This document shows, piece by piece, positions 10,293-22,221 of a DNA stretch of 64,000 nucleotides. Source of the DNA: Austropuccinia psidii (lineage: Eukaryota; Basidiomycota; Pucciniomycetes; Pucciniales; Sphaerophragmiaceae); the NCBI GenBank assembly GCA_023105745.1, contig JALGQZ010000004.1:62737112-62801111 (forward strand), written 5' to 3'. How positions within the stretch are numbered: the first letter of the stretch is position 1; each line of letters opens with the position of its first letter. Both the position numbers and the translations under genes were made by a program. Below the pieces are notes generated by a model. It saw only the letters and a program-made list of their open reading frames with translations. It made no database searches and was not told the origin of the DNA.

Positions 10293-11805
10293 TGTCACAG
10301 GGGCTCTTATGGAAGCAAGAGTGGCCTGGCACTCAGGAATCAAGAACTCACTTGGAGGGCTCCAAAGGATATAAGAAATAATAATGATTAAATTTCTTTA
10401 AAGAAGAATAAGGGAAAAGACAAGTATTCCAAAGATAAAGAAAGAGCCAAGAAGCCAACCAAGTGAATCCTCAATTCACTGTTTCAACCTGCCAGAAAAG
10501 GAAATGACCACCAATATCCACTGACAGGCAAGGAAGAAAAAAGAGAAAAGGTTCTGAATGACTGACTTAAGATTATCAGTATTAACTGTAATAAAGTAAA
10601 AGAAAATAAAGATAAAAATAAATTCAGTATATTAATTAACTGGGAAAAGTCCCCAGGTGCTGAAAGGTGGCCAGTATATGTGAAAAGTTGAAAGACTGAT
10701 CCTGGAAGGTGAGTCACTGGCTGTATTGTCTGAATTGGGTCAACACAGATCTGGCCATCTTGAAATTTGAGCTGTGTGACTGAATTCCCACATTGGAATA
10801 TGAATTGGCCCAATTGGGCCAAGTACATACAGGTTGATTGATTGCCACCTGTATGGACCAATTGAGTTGTACAAGGAGTATTGAAATACTTGACGCCTTG
10901 ACAACTGATTGGGATAAGATATAACCTCTGAGAATGGCCCTTGGAATAATCCTGAATGAATGGCCAACCCAACTCCTTCAGGGCCAGGTGATTGGGATCC
11001 TTGAATGGTCTTCTGATTGCCGCCATGGCCTGCCAGACTGATGAGTTAAAAAGTCCTCCTTTGAAGTTGGAGTTGGATTTTGAGACCTTTATTCGGAAAG
11101 ATTAAATTGGGTCCTGAAAACGTCACCATTGAATTGCTGAGCAAAAATGGTGCATAATGGTATATAATACCATATATGCACCACTCCTGCAACCTTGAGT
11201 ATGGGGTGCATGGAGGAATGGAAGAATTCTGCTTAAGGTGAGGGGAAGGATTGAGTTGAGCTGATCTGGTGGCCTCTGGTGGTTACCAGGGGCTGAAAAG
11301 TGGTTCATGGTGATCCTGGGCCAAATTGGGTCCTATGGTGGTTTATGGCCATTTGTGGCCAAATTTGGATCAGGTGGGCACAATTGTGGTTTGGGACCCA
11401 CCTGGCCTGCCCCCTTTTGGCCTCATTGAATTAGGCCAAAAGGGGCCTAATTGGCCCACAGACCGTAGAGGCCATAGGGGCCTAAATGGCCCTTTTGGGC
11501 CATTTAGTCCAGGCACCCCTAATGAAAAGGATTGGCCCAAAGCCAATGATGAGGGCTAGGAGACAGAGAGACCCCCAGGCCTGGGGGTTGAGGATATGGG
11601 AATTGGCCAGGGAGGCCAACGATGGCAGGATATGGCCTGAGGCCATAATTGGCCAGGGAAGAGTGATATGGCCAAAAGGCCATAGAGCACCAGAGGGGGC
11701 CAAATTGGCCATAAAGATATGGTGTGGCCAATTGGCCCCAACTTGGTCTCAGGTTGAAATTGCCGCAACACAAAGAGAGGAGGGTCATTCTTTGTGGTTG
11801 TGACA
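10293..11805 (-). repeat. Family A LTR (3' LTR of copy A1)
   Basis: Minus-strand sequence runs TGTCACAACCACAAAG ... GAGCCCCTGTGACA, with TGTCACA/TGTGACA inverted ends. About 1.5 kb, with a GGCC-dense half (about 11310-11760), the 36-nt TATA palindrome (11148-11183) and an AT-rich 3' portion. Long open frames inside it are not conserved as protein between copies and are not called. Confidence 0.9.
11148..11183. promoter_or_regulatory. TATA-containing 36-nt palindrome of family A LTRs
   Basis: Near-perfect inverted repeat: outer arms TGGTGCATA/TATGCACCA, inner arms ATGGTAT/ATACCAT, around TATATAA. The same 36-nt segment lies at 15107-15142, 34299-34334, 38838-38873, 57611-57646 and 62330-62365, better conserved than the sequence around it. 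Its place in the LTR and the TATA core suggest the promoter of the element; inferred. Confidence 0.55.
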
Positions 11806-13500
11806 GTATTCTCCCTTGGGAATATCAATGACGAAAAAATACCATTCAAAAATTGGGAACAATAGAAGCTCAACCATATATTTAGTATGGTGAGTCACAA
11901 ATAGAGAAGGGTGCTCAGAGGAGTCCAAGATGAGAATAGGAATCTTCTCTGGAAGCTCTTACATGGTCAAAAAAAACTTGTGAACAAACTGCTTTGCAAT
12001 AAATGAGTTGGAAGAACCAGAATCAATGAGAATACTGTAAAACATATCAGAAAGAGAACAAAAAAAATAATTTAAGATAATTCTTGACACCAGTATTCAG
12101 AATGAACAATTGTGCTCTGGATGGAAAACAGTGAATACCATTGAACACAACATGATCTTCACTCAGGATTTTCCCTGTCTGGGAAATTTTCCTGAAAGTT
12201 GGGCAATCTGGCTTTGAGGTATTTTGAAACATAACTCAAGACTATGCTTCCCACCACAATAGGAACATAAGCCCTCCTTGAGCTTTCTTTCTTTTCCAAA
12301 ACCCATCAACTTGAAGTCCTTATTCAGCAAAGAAGAACGGGGCTTGTCCCTCTCCTGAAAATTCTTCTTCTTCTTTTGATTTCAGCTTGAAAAACTTTGA
12401 GGAGGAGAAGAATTTGACTTTGGGGCATCAGGCTTCTTCTCTTGCTGATGACTCTTCTCCTTTTGCGTCTCATGGTACCTGGTATCAAGCTCCAGGGTAA
12501 TATCCATTAAGTCTTGAAGAGAGTCAATTCTTGAAGGATGGGAGGCCAATTTATCCATAATTCTGGATGGAAATCCCTTCCTGAAATGATGGATGCAAGC
12601 TCTTTCACCCCAATTTCCAATTATTGAAACCAAACTTCTGAAATCAGCACTTTATAACAAAACATCTCAGCCTTCTTTCATTTTTAAGGAATCCAAATCT
12701 GCTTCAGCTTTACTGACTTCATTTGGGTCTCCAAACAAATTAAAGAGTTGAGATTCAAATAAAATCCAATAATTAGGAAGGTATTTTTGATCTTGATTAG
12801 TGAGATTTGAAAGATAAGGCTCAATCCATTTTTCAACCCTGACAATGAGAAATTAAGTGGAATAAAGAGCTTCCCTCCTTTCTTGAGAGAAATTTGCTGG
12901 ATAATTATGAATAATAAGCTGAAAGGACTGAATAAATCTTCTGACTTGGAAAGGCTGAGTCCCATCAAAGCATTCTGGTTCTTTCATAGATGGAGTCTTG
13001 AAGGCTGGTGGTCTTGATGCTTCAGAAGATGAGGCTGCTTGAAGATTGGCCATAATTTGAGTCATCTGCTGCATAATTGCCAATAAGTATGGTTCAGACT
13101 GATGAGAGACAGGCTGATCAGACTGGGTTAAAGTTGGTCCTCCCGTACCTTGGGATGCCCCCACAGGAGCAGGAACACCTTCAGTGCCATCAGACTCTTC
13201 CTCTTCCACATAATTCTCCTCCCCCTCTTCACCATATTCACCAGGACCTTTGAAAGTGGTCCTTGCAAGTCTTGGAAGACTGCCAACTACCCCTGAAAAG
13301 GAACTGGATCTTCTTGGCCCTCTTCCTTCCCTCTGGGATGGTGCTGCTCCTTCCACATTTGGTCCTCTGTCTAAGTGGGCCCTCAGTTGAGGAATTTATG
13401 GGGTGCCATCAAGAGGAGCTCTTGGAGTTGGAGTGAGATCAGCTTGAGCTCTGGACTGAGATCTTGTCTTTCTTGCCAAAGGTGAGTGTTGTATAGGCAT
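11806..13500 (-). pseudogene. Family A gag-protease remnant (copy A1)
   Basis: Gag opens with ATG at 13500 (MPIQHSPLARKTRSQSRAQA), then GAAPSQREGRGPRRSSSFSG (13356 on), an acidic stretch, HQSEPYLLAIMQQMTQIMAN, the capsid-like block (13030-12400, with IHHFRKGFPSRIMDKLASHP and LELDTRYHE), a degraded CCHC region near 12240-12280, and the protease start near 12030-12060 with traces of DSG. Several frameshifts and a stop after LDGTP interrupt it. It ends at the deletion junction at 11806, in the segment that elsewhere reads VELPSFPTFEWHFLVID. Confidence 0.75.
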
Positions 13501-14238
13501 TATTTCAGGATAAAAATGAATAAATTCAATCAAAATCAAAATTTGAAGATGAAAGCTTGAGGCAATTCACAAAGAAAGCTTGAACTAAAAATTAAAATCA
13601 AAATATTGAGGAAAAAATCAATGAATCAAATGAAATATTCAGGCACATCAATCAATAAAATGTCAAATGAAGTCTTTAAGTCAATAAATCAATATGTCAA
13701 TAAATCAAATCAAAATATTTCAATAAATGAATCAATGCAATGAATTCTTGAGGAAAAGTCAATTTATGTCAAAATCTTGATGTGAAAAATCAGAAAAACC
13801 AAAAATATTCAGGTCAATCAGTTTTATTGAAGTCAATGTCAATTTTATGTAAACTTAGTCAATCAAATTGAAATCAAGTGAATTTTCCCTTAAATCAAAA
13901 TTCTTGAAGAATGAATTAAAGTCAATTTTGATATGAAGAATGTGTCTGAAAAATCTTGATTACCAATTTGGAAATCAATAAAAAATGAAATGAAACCTGA
14001 ATTATGAATTCAAATGAATTGATTATTGAAATGAAGATTTAAAAGATAAAACAAAAATAAACAAATGGGTCAGCTTTCAATTTTCAAGAATGAAGAATGA
14101 ATGAGAGAAAATTGTGAGGTGACAATAAATCATAAAATTAATAAGCATTAAAGAGTCATAATTTTGATGAAATGAGTAAATGAAGCTATAAAGAATGAAT
14201 GAAAATAATTAAAAGAAGTTATGTGTTAATTAATATAA
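13501..14238 (-). other. Family A leader between LTR and gag
   Basis: About 740 bp of AT-rich, non-coding leader built from irregular TTGATT / TCAAGAATTTTGA motifs. The same leader, at the same length, occurs at 22566-23311, 56119-56830 and 63242-63959. No tRNA-type primer site (TGG...) follows the LTR; the sequence begins TTATATTAATTAAC. Confidence 0.7.
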
Positions 14239-15820
14239 TGTCACAGGGGATCTTGGGGAAAACAAGAGTGGCCTGGAACTCAGTAATCAATAAGTCACTT
14301 GGAGGGCTCCAAAGGAATAAAGAAATAACAGAAGAATATATTTCTTTGAGAGAAAAAGAGAGCAATAAAAGATATGACAAAGATGAGAAGGAAGCCAAAG
14401 GCCAAAGAGCCAACCAAATGAATCCTAAATTCATTGTTTCAACCTGCCAAAAAGAACAATGGAATTAGTAAAGGATATTACCAACAATATCCACTGAAAG
14501 GTGAAGAAAATGATGCAAATGACTGACTTAGAATTATTAGTATTTACTTTAACAATGAAAAATAAAATGAGGATAAAAATAAATCCAATATATTAATTAA
14601 CTTTGGAAAAAGTCCCCAGGGGTGAACAGGTGGCCAGTATATGTGAAAAGCTGAAAGACTGATCCAGCAAGGGGAGCCACCTACCTGTATTGAATGAATT
14701 GGGTCAATACAGATATGGACATAATGAAATTTGAAAGGTGTGTCTTGAATTCCCACAGTGGAATATGAATTGGCCCAAAAGGGTCAATTCCATACTGGCT
14801 TCCTGAATACATCCTGTATGGTTAAGTTGAATTTTCCAAGGGGTGCTGAAGTGCCTGATGCCTTTACAACTGTCTTTATGTTAAAAATCCATCTTGGAAT
14901 AAACCTCTTGAAGAGGCCTAAGATGAAATACCAACACCTGGAGAGCCAGGGAGTTGGCATCTTCAAATAGTCTTCTGGTCACCATCATAGAATGTAAGAC
15001 TGAGGAGCTGGAGCCTTCCTTCAAAGTGGGTGATGCAACTGGGGACTTGACTTGAAATGGAAGAATTGAGTCCTTAAGCCATCACCATTGGATAACTGAG
15101 GAAAAATGGTGCATAATGGTATAAAATACCATATATGCACCACCTTTGGTTCCCACAGGCCTGGATCCATTGAGTTGGGCTGGGGGGTTTCCCTGATCTT
15201 GAGGAAAGCCCCTTATAAAGGTGGCTGAGGGCCTCTGATGACTTCCAGAGGCCATGGTTAGGGTCTTGAGGGAATATGGCCACTATGGCCAATTTGAGTG
15301 TCTTGGGTCCTTGGGGTTTTTGGCCATTTTGGGTCTTGTGGTATTATGGCCAAAAATAGGCTCAGATGGGCCCATTTGTGTTTTGGGACCCACCTAGAAT
15401 TGTGAGCTACTGGGCTGCCCCCTTGGCCCCTTTTGGCCTCATTGGAATTGGGCCAAAAGGGGCCTCATTGGTCACACAGCCCATGGGCCACAGCCAGTAG
15501 AGACTGTAGGGGGCCTAAAGACCCAAAGGTCCTGGATAGGGCTATAGGGGCCAGAGGCCCCTGGAATGATAGATGGCCCCCCATCCAAGAGTTAAGGTAT
15601 TGGCCTGGGGGTTGGTGGGATTGGGAATTGGCCAAGGAGGCCTACAGTTCAGGGTATGGCCTGGGGGCCATGAAGAGTGGATATGGCCAAAAGGCCAATT
15701 ATTGCCATAAGGTATCAAATGACGTAAGATTGAGAATATGGCCAAATTGGTTATATATTGGTGTAGTATTGAATTTCCATAAACACCAATTGAGAGGGGC
15801 CTTTTTGCAGGGTTATGACA
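14239..15820 (-). repeat. Family A LTR (5' LTR of copy A1)
   Basis: Ends are TGTCATAACC (mutated TGTCACAACC) at 15820 and CCCCTGTGACA at 14239. Clearly diverged from 10293-11805 with many substitutions and indels, so the copy is old or the two LTRs come from different elements. The TATA palindrome is at 15107-15142. Confidence 0.85.
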
Positions 15821-17488
15821 GCCTCAAAACCAGGCTTCCCAGCAAGGGAAAAACCTGAGTTAAGATCCTGTTGTGTTCAATGGTCTTCATGTTTTTTCCA
15901 TCCAGAGCATGATTGTGCATTCTGAATACTGGTGACAAAAATTCTCTTAAATTCTTTGTCTTTTATTCTCTCTCTGATTTGTTTTACAGTATTATCATTA
16001 ATTATGGTGCTACAAACTAATTTTTTGCAAAGCAGTTTGTTAACAAGTATTCTTTGACCATTTGAGAACTCCCAGAGAATATTCCTCTTATCATTTTGGA
16101 CTCCTCTGAGTCCCCTTCTCTATTTGTGACTCACCATACCAAATATATGGTTGAGCTTCAATCCTTCCCAAGCTTTGAATGGGATTTTTCAGTCATTGAT
16201 ATTTCCAAGGGAGAAGACCTCATATTGGGATTTTAATTTCTTAATCATTTTAATCTGTATATTAATTGGAGGCAAGCACTGATCCCCTTTGATGCTGATC
16301 ATAAGGACTATTACAATCCTTCTAAATATTTCAGTAATGACTTTTCTTCATCCAAATCATGTGCAGCTGTGGTTGATGATTCTAGCACACCATCATTTCC
16401 ATCTTCTGTCTATCTTCCTTCCTCAAATTACCATCATTCATTACTATCCTCTAGAGATGAAGTCTTCAAAGATATTTAAGATTTTGGAGAAGATAATTCT
16501 GTATCTTCACTTCATTTCTTCCTTGTGAATATGAGCCCACCTCCTTCATCTTATCATGACTTCTAGGAGGAGTTGTGGGATAAAGAGGAAGATACAGAAG
16601 AAATAGGAACTGCAATGAAAGATGTTCCTTCTGCTTATCACCAGTATTTGGATGTATTATCCAAGGTGAAAGAAGAGCAAATTCCACCACACCATGCCAG
16701 TGATCATCATATCAAGCTGGAGGGGTCTCTACCTCCAGTTGGGGTGATCTACTCTTTATCAAACCAAGAGTCAGATACACTCAGGGCCTACATTTCAGAG
16801 AATGTAGAGAAAGCTTTCATATGGCCATGCTCCTCTTCAACAGGAGCACCTGTCCTTTTTGTAAAAAAGAAGGATTGTGGCCTCCACTTCTGTGTTGATT
16901 ACCACAAACTCAATGCTGTTACTAGGAAGAAAAAATATCCTGTTCCTCCTATGAATCAGCTTCTCACTGTATTTAATTGTTCTTCCATCTTCTTCAAGAT
17001 TAATCTGTGTGGTGCATATAACCTTCTCAGAATCAAGGAAGGTGATTAACACTTGACTTGTTTAAAAACCAACTATGGCAGCTATGAGTACTTGGTTATG
17101 CCATTTGGGCTCACCAATGCTCCTGCCAGCTTTCAAAATCTTTTAAATGATATTATTTCTGTTTATGTTGTGGTTTATTTGGATGGCATTATGGTATTTT
17201 CCAAATATGAGGAAGAACACTTCACTCATGTGTGCACTTTTCTTGCCAGACTCAGAGCCAATACCCTCTTTGCTAAGGCCTCCATATGCCTATTTTATGC
17301 TTCTTGTATAGAGTATTTGGGTTATGTTGTTTCTTTTGAAGGCCTCAAGGTTTACCAAGCAAAATTCCAGAAAATTCTCAATTGGCAACCTCCAAGAAAC
17401 CTCAAGGCTCTTCAATCATTCCTTGGCTTTGCCACTTTTTACAGCTCTTAAATCAAGAATTATTCCAAGAAAATCAGTTCACTATTTT
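15821..17488 (+). pseudogene. Family A protease-RT fragment (copy A2)
   Basis: Plus-strand family A sequence starting at the gag-protease border. It includes a degraded protease (about 15990-16290), then [57 protein letters not shown], and YLDGIMVFSKYEEEH at about 17176, where the canonical YLDD active site reads YLDG. A stop at 17047 splits the RT, and a short gap removes bases before YVVVYLD. Homology stops at about 17488, at the start of the connection domain (KNYSKKISS). It lies head to head with copy A1 and has no LTR of its own. Confidence 0.8.
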
Positions 17489-17956
17489 GTTCTGGAAATC
17501 ATGATCCTATCTAAGTTAATGAAAGAATAATCTGAATTGATTTTAGAAATAAAATTATGATATCACTAAAAAAGCTCATGTTACTGCTCAATAAAACCAA
17601 TGATAAAAAGAATATTTTTATTCCAAATATTTATTCAAAGCTAACAAAAAATTATATCAATTAATTGTAACTCCAATTATATTATCAAACAAATTGAATT
17701 ATTTTACCAAATTATTTTTGTTATCATTATGATATTGATTCTTATTATCCTATCATTGAACAGATAAGGAGAAGTACTAAAAGACTTTAGAATATACTAA
17801 GAATGCTCCTTTTATTTATACCCTCAATGTTAATATTATAATAATAATAAATTCCTTATTTTGAAGCTTGTTTATATGAAATATTTATTATTATTTGATC
17901 TTTAGTGGGACTAGGAAGTTTATTAAATTTACATTAGTAAGTAGCTAATAATATTA
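17489..17956. other. AT-rich filler between copy A2 and the Mutator-like element
   Basis: About 470 bp with no reading frame or repeat that I recognise. It does not match the family A LTR found on the other side of the Mutator-like element, so that element did not simply insert into one LTR. Confidence 0.5.
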
Positions 17957-17957
17957 T

Positions 17958-17975
17958 GGTGTTGGTAAAAACACG
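17958..17975 (+). repeat. Left terminal inverted repeat of the OTU Mutator-like element
   Basis: GGTGTTGGTAAAAACACG; the inverse lies at 22222-22239 with one or two differences. A second, internal copy of GGTAAAAACAC follows at 17984. Confidence 0.8.
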
Positions 17976-18655
17976 TAAGTTTATGGTAAAAACACCTAAG
18001 TGACCTTATTTTTCAAAAACAATTCCTCAGGCTCAGTTTTGAGGATTTTTTTAATTTTTTTTGCCATATTTTTCCTGACTTGCCATGTCAATAAGCACAA
18101 ATTTTCTCAAATTTTTTTTTGCCAAATTTCACCAATTTGGCCAATATGCCAAAATTGCATATTTTTTTCAAAAATTCATTTAAACTCTTCCCACTTATGA
18201 ATTTCCTTCATTTTTTTTAATGAAGGGTTCAATGTGAAGAATAAAGCACCAGAATCCCATAATTTTGGGAATTTTTTTGGGTGGGACAAGGGAAGGCGCA
18301 AAAAGGTTTTTTTTTTCAAATGTTTTTTCCAGTCATTGTAATATGCCTATTTTTAAAAAGTGAATTTAATAACTTCCCACTTATGAATTTCCTTAATTTT
18401 TTTTAAATTAAAATGTTTAATATGGACAATAAAGAACAAGAAGCTCATGAATTGGGAAATTTTTTTTGGTGGGACAACAAGTGAAGGCGCAATGAGTGTT
18501 TTTTTTCAACTGTTTTTTTCCTTGTGTGTAATATGACTATTTTCAAGTACCAAAGTTCCACATGTTTGATAAAAAAGGAGACTGAGCTGGGATTTAAGCA
18601 ATAAATATGACTGAGGAGGGGGATAATTGGCATAAATTGTATATACAAAAATCAT

Positions 18656-21600
18656 TCAATCAGAATCAACCTCCAAAATAGTGGGTTTTTTCTGAGATGG
18701 GGGAGGAAGATTGGACAAATACAACATTCTGTGTTTCTTAAATTTATCAGCCCACCCCAGGGCTTGTGTTTGGGCATGAATCTCCCAGTTCACAGTAATG
18801 GGGGGGACTGGATAAACTTTAGAAATGATGATGTCCAAAGGAACAAAATGAGCACAACTATTCAAGAAGAAGATGAAAATGGGGGGATTATCATTTGGAG
18901 GGCAGAAATAAGGGAAAAAAGAAAAAGATTGGGCTTTGGAATAAAAGAAAACTGGTCTTTTATACTTATTTGCAATTGGATCCCCCATGTCAGGCATGGA
19001 CATCCACTTGCTTTTTGGAGCCTGGCCAACATCTTCATACCATTCAATTCTTTCCAAATAAGAGGATACTGAGGTAATTAAGGTGTTCATGGCTTCATAA
19101 AGGTCTTGATTTTGGTGAATTTCTTCAGCCAAGTCACCTCTGACATCAGACCATTGATCTTGAGCCTTGTAAATGAAGTGGGATACTGTTCTGTAGCCAC
19201 AGTTTCCATCACTCTGGACATTGATGGCCTTGAAGGTGTATTTCAATATAAACTTGAGCAAGTCTTCTGAGCCAGTTATCTGATAAAATAAGTTCAAAAA
19301 ATGAATAAATATCAAAATAAACAACAGAAAATTACATCAAAAAGAATAAGAAACTCACAAACAGCTTGGAGCATTCATCACTTGTGTGATAATTGCTTTG
19401 ACAATGCTCACAGGTCAAGTCAATTGCATCATAGATATTCAAACTGGTGGCAGGCTTGTCTGATTTTCTTTGAGAGGTTTTGCTTCCAATTGCCAATCTT
19501 CTGGACCTTCTAAGGGTTACTTCTGATTTATTTAATTCAGTTGCTGAGGGTAGTCAATCTGATGAACTGATGGATTTAGATAATGAGTCCTCAGAATCTT
19601 CAGATGAGTCCACTTCCATAATTGGAGAGGGGACATTTGACTGGGATCTTGACGTTGTTGTACTGGTCACTTTTGAGGTGGGTCTTCCTCTTCTCTTGGA
19701 TGGACTCTCAATAATTTCAAATCTTGAAGGTTCTCTTTTGTTTTGATTTTTGTTTTTATTATTGGCTCCTTGGGGTCTTCCACGGATATTCTTGCATTCT
19801 AGAGGGTATTCATAATATTGATCATCCTCTTGACTCTTAGGAATTTAATCAAATGGGACTTTTTCAGACAAAATATCTTGAAAGGTTTGAAGTATTGGAG
19901 TGATTTCTGCCATTGGTCTTTGAAACAGGTCTTCCCCAATGTCTTCAAATATTTTCTTGCCCTCATTCTTTCTTTCTTTTTCAACACTTTGATCATCACC
20001 TTGAAAGCCAGCCTGAGAAGAATATGACAAATAAAATCAGTTAATAAGAAAAATAATAATAATAAGAAATTAAAAAACCCTCACAGGCAAATTCAAATGC
20101 CATTGAGAATGGAAGTCTGATAATTCAAGCCTTTGGCGCTTGGCAAATGCCTTTTGGGTCTTATGCTTGCAAGGAATGCCTTTATAATGGTTGTATTTGT
20201 TGGTGCATTTTTTCATTTGGAGGAAATTTTGTTTTGAAATTTTCAAAGGAAATCTGAAGAGCATAATGAGACACCTTGCCATTGAGGGCACAGATGTGTG
20301 GAGGAAAATTCTTGACATGGACAATCATTTCTTTGGAGATTCTGTTGATTATTTCAATAAATTGTTTTCTGAATGCCATGTGGAGAGCCCTGACTACCTC
20401 CAGGATAGTACCAGTGGACCTTTGGAGCCAAAGTTTAACCATGGCATGGGCACCTTCAACTCTGGAGGTGGAGCCCACACCCAGGTGGCAATGGTGGTTG
20501 GTCCAGGCTGGCACATAATACTCCTTTAGAAGAAGCCACGTCCTTTCCAAATATTGCAAGACCTCAGGATTATTGACTTGCTTTTGAAGCTTCTTCCAGT
20601 TGTCTTTGAAAGACTTTTCAGTGGATGAATACATAAGCTGAGAAATGAATCCCAAAGTCATTAATAAAGACAATAATAAGAAAAAAAGTGAAATAAAGGG
20701 AAGAAGTATATTACTTGATTCCAAAGGCCCATAAAATTTTCAAAATCAGTTCCATGACCAATTTTCTTCATGCAATGAGCAGATACATCCTTGTTGATGT
20801 GCCAAATGCATAGCATGACTTTGGAGTCTGGGAAGAGCTTCTTAATAGAGTTTTTCAAGGCCAGATCCCTATCAATAACAATAACTGGAGGGGGAACAAG
20901 ATTGGTGTTTTTGAGGACCTTTTCTATGTATTGATTTAATGCCCAAGTATATGAAGGTTCATTTTCATTCTTTATCAAACAAAAAGCCCCAGAAAAGGTC
21001 TTATTGGTTGAGCTGAATCCAACAATATGAAAAAGGGGCATTTTGTACTTATTGGTTTTATAAGTACAATCCATAATAATGACATGATGAAAGCCATGAA
21101 AAAGTTTTATGGACAGGGGGTGAGTAAAAAACAAGGAGGTAATGTGTCCCTCAGAATCCCTTGCAGAGGACCAAACAAAATTTTCTTCTTTGAGAGTGTC
21201 AATAAGAGCATCAATGGGCCTTCTACCTTGCAGTTTGTCTTTCTTGATTTTCTTGACTTGATTGTAAATGTCTTAAAGGATTACAGGCCTGTCAGACTCC
21301 CTCTGGCTGCATAATTGGGCCTGAATTTGCCTTGGCATGAGCAATGATTCAGACATTTGAGCAATTTGGGATGTTTCTTGCTCATTGAATTTCCTGAAAG
21401 CAGGATGTGCCATGATATTTTCAGTGGCATCATGGCTATGTTCAGGATTTTTGACTTTAAGAGTCCAAGTGGTACTCTTGGCATATTTCCTGGCATAAAG
21501 TCTAAAAGGACAGTCAAGCTTTATTGAGGTGAATGTTTTTTAGGGGCTTTTGTTGGGATTTGGGGTGCCAGACCTGTCACAACATATTTCAATTTGGTTG

Positions 21601-21720
21601 TGGGTCATATTGGACCTCAAGGTGGACACAGCATACCCCTGAGCCCTGGAAACATTATTCACATGTTGCCAAAGAAGCTCAAGGGTCTGAAATTCACCTT
21701 CAGTGGGGGGTTGAAGCAAT
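18656..21720 (-). pseudogene. MULE transposase fused to an OTU cysteine protease, recently inactivated
   Basis: Minus strand, spliced by eye. Introns: 20714-20638, 20084-20013 and 19358-19280 (77, 72 and 79 nt). Domains: FAR1-type zinc finger (about 21720-21400: IEICCDRSG, LDCPFRLYARKYAKSTTWTL, NPEHSHD); MULE transposase (about 21200-20715: HHVIIMDCTYKTNKYKMPLF, PPVIVIDRDLALKNSIKKLF, VMLCIWHINKDV); LGVGSTSRVEGAHAMVKLWL; SWIM-like C...GIPCKH (about 20190); a basic RGRP linker (19770-19640); a small finger CEHCQSNYHTSDEC (about 19400); and OTU protease (19279-18656) with DGNC (Cys at 19199-19201) and AHFVPL (His at 18848-18850). Lesions: in-frame TAA near 21530, TAA at 21273-21275, a one-base frameshift in an A run near 20210, TAA at 19845-19847 and TGA near 19555. 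OTU enzymes usually cleave ubiquitin chains; the role here is unknown. No ATG start was identified. Confidence 0.82.
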
Positions 21721-22221
21721 TTTTAATGAAAAATAGTGAACAAAAGGGGGAATTGGGGGATTTGGAATGGGGTGAGAACCTTTCGAAATGTAAAGAAGAG
21801 GGGAAAAAAGGTGTTAAAACTAAACAGAAATGGTTAAGAGTGAAATAAAGTGGCTTAAATGTGGGATTAATAGATGAGGGAAGGTAAAAAATTGAAAATT
21901 GAGAGGCTTGAAAGCAGGTTGTTGTGGTGGAAAATGCAGTCTTTGGGGGAAAAAAAGAAAAAAAAGTGTGAAATGCTTTGCAAAATGGCTTTGGTAATTC
22001 TGTTTTTCCAAAAAAAAACAATGGTTTGGGGTGGGGATAATGTGGATTATTGGGGTGTTTGGGCTTGTTTTTTTTGGGGGGGGGGCTGGCAAAAAAATCT
22101 GAAACAATTTGGAGTTAGGGAGGTTTTGTGGGGAAAAAACCTCTTTTGGGCATGTTTTGGCCCAATACAGGCCCAATTGTGTTTCATTTTTAATTAAAAA
22201 TGGGCCCAGGACACCCCTTAC

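Larger units (their letters stand above)
10293..15820 (-). mobile_element. Family A Ty3/gypsy element with most of pol deleted (copy A1)
   Basis: Two LTRs in the same orientation (10293-11805 and 14239-15820) flank a leader and a gag-protease region on the minus strand. At 11806 the protease-downstream sequence joins directly to the 3' LTR through TACTGTCAC, so RT, RNase H, integrase and chromodomain are missing. The five-base flanks differ (ATTGG at left, GCCTC at right), so no target duplication is visible; the right flank is family A pol in opposite orientation. This looks like an internally deleted copy that has also been rearranged. Confidence 0.8.

Noticed and set aside
10484..11026. 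180-codon minus-strand open frame (and relatives at 34271-35054, 38199-38901, 57266-57819, 62302-62871)
   Set aside because: All lie in family A LTRs at equivalent positions; the frame shifts from copy to copy and the composition is LTR-like, so they are chance frames in repeated DNA.
11326..11873. Several overlapping frames in the GGCC-rich LTR part, rich in Gly, Pro and Trp
   Set aside because: They come from the GGCC repeats read in different frames, with no conservation between copies.
18731..19077. Plus-strand frames of 113 and 60 codons
   Set aside because: Antisense of the OTU exon.
21659..22197. Four overlapping frames rich in Phe, Pro or Lys near the right end of the Mutator-like element
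   Set aside because: Low-complexity purine/pyrimidine sequence in the subterminal region; upstream of the FAR1 domain no ATG-started coding piece could be tied to the transposase.
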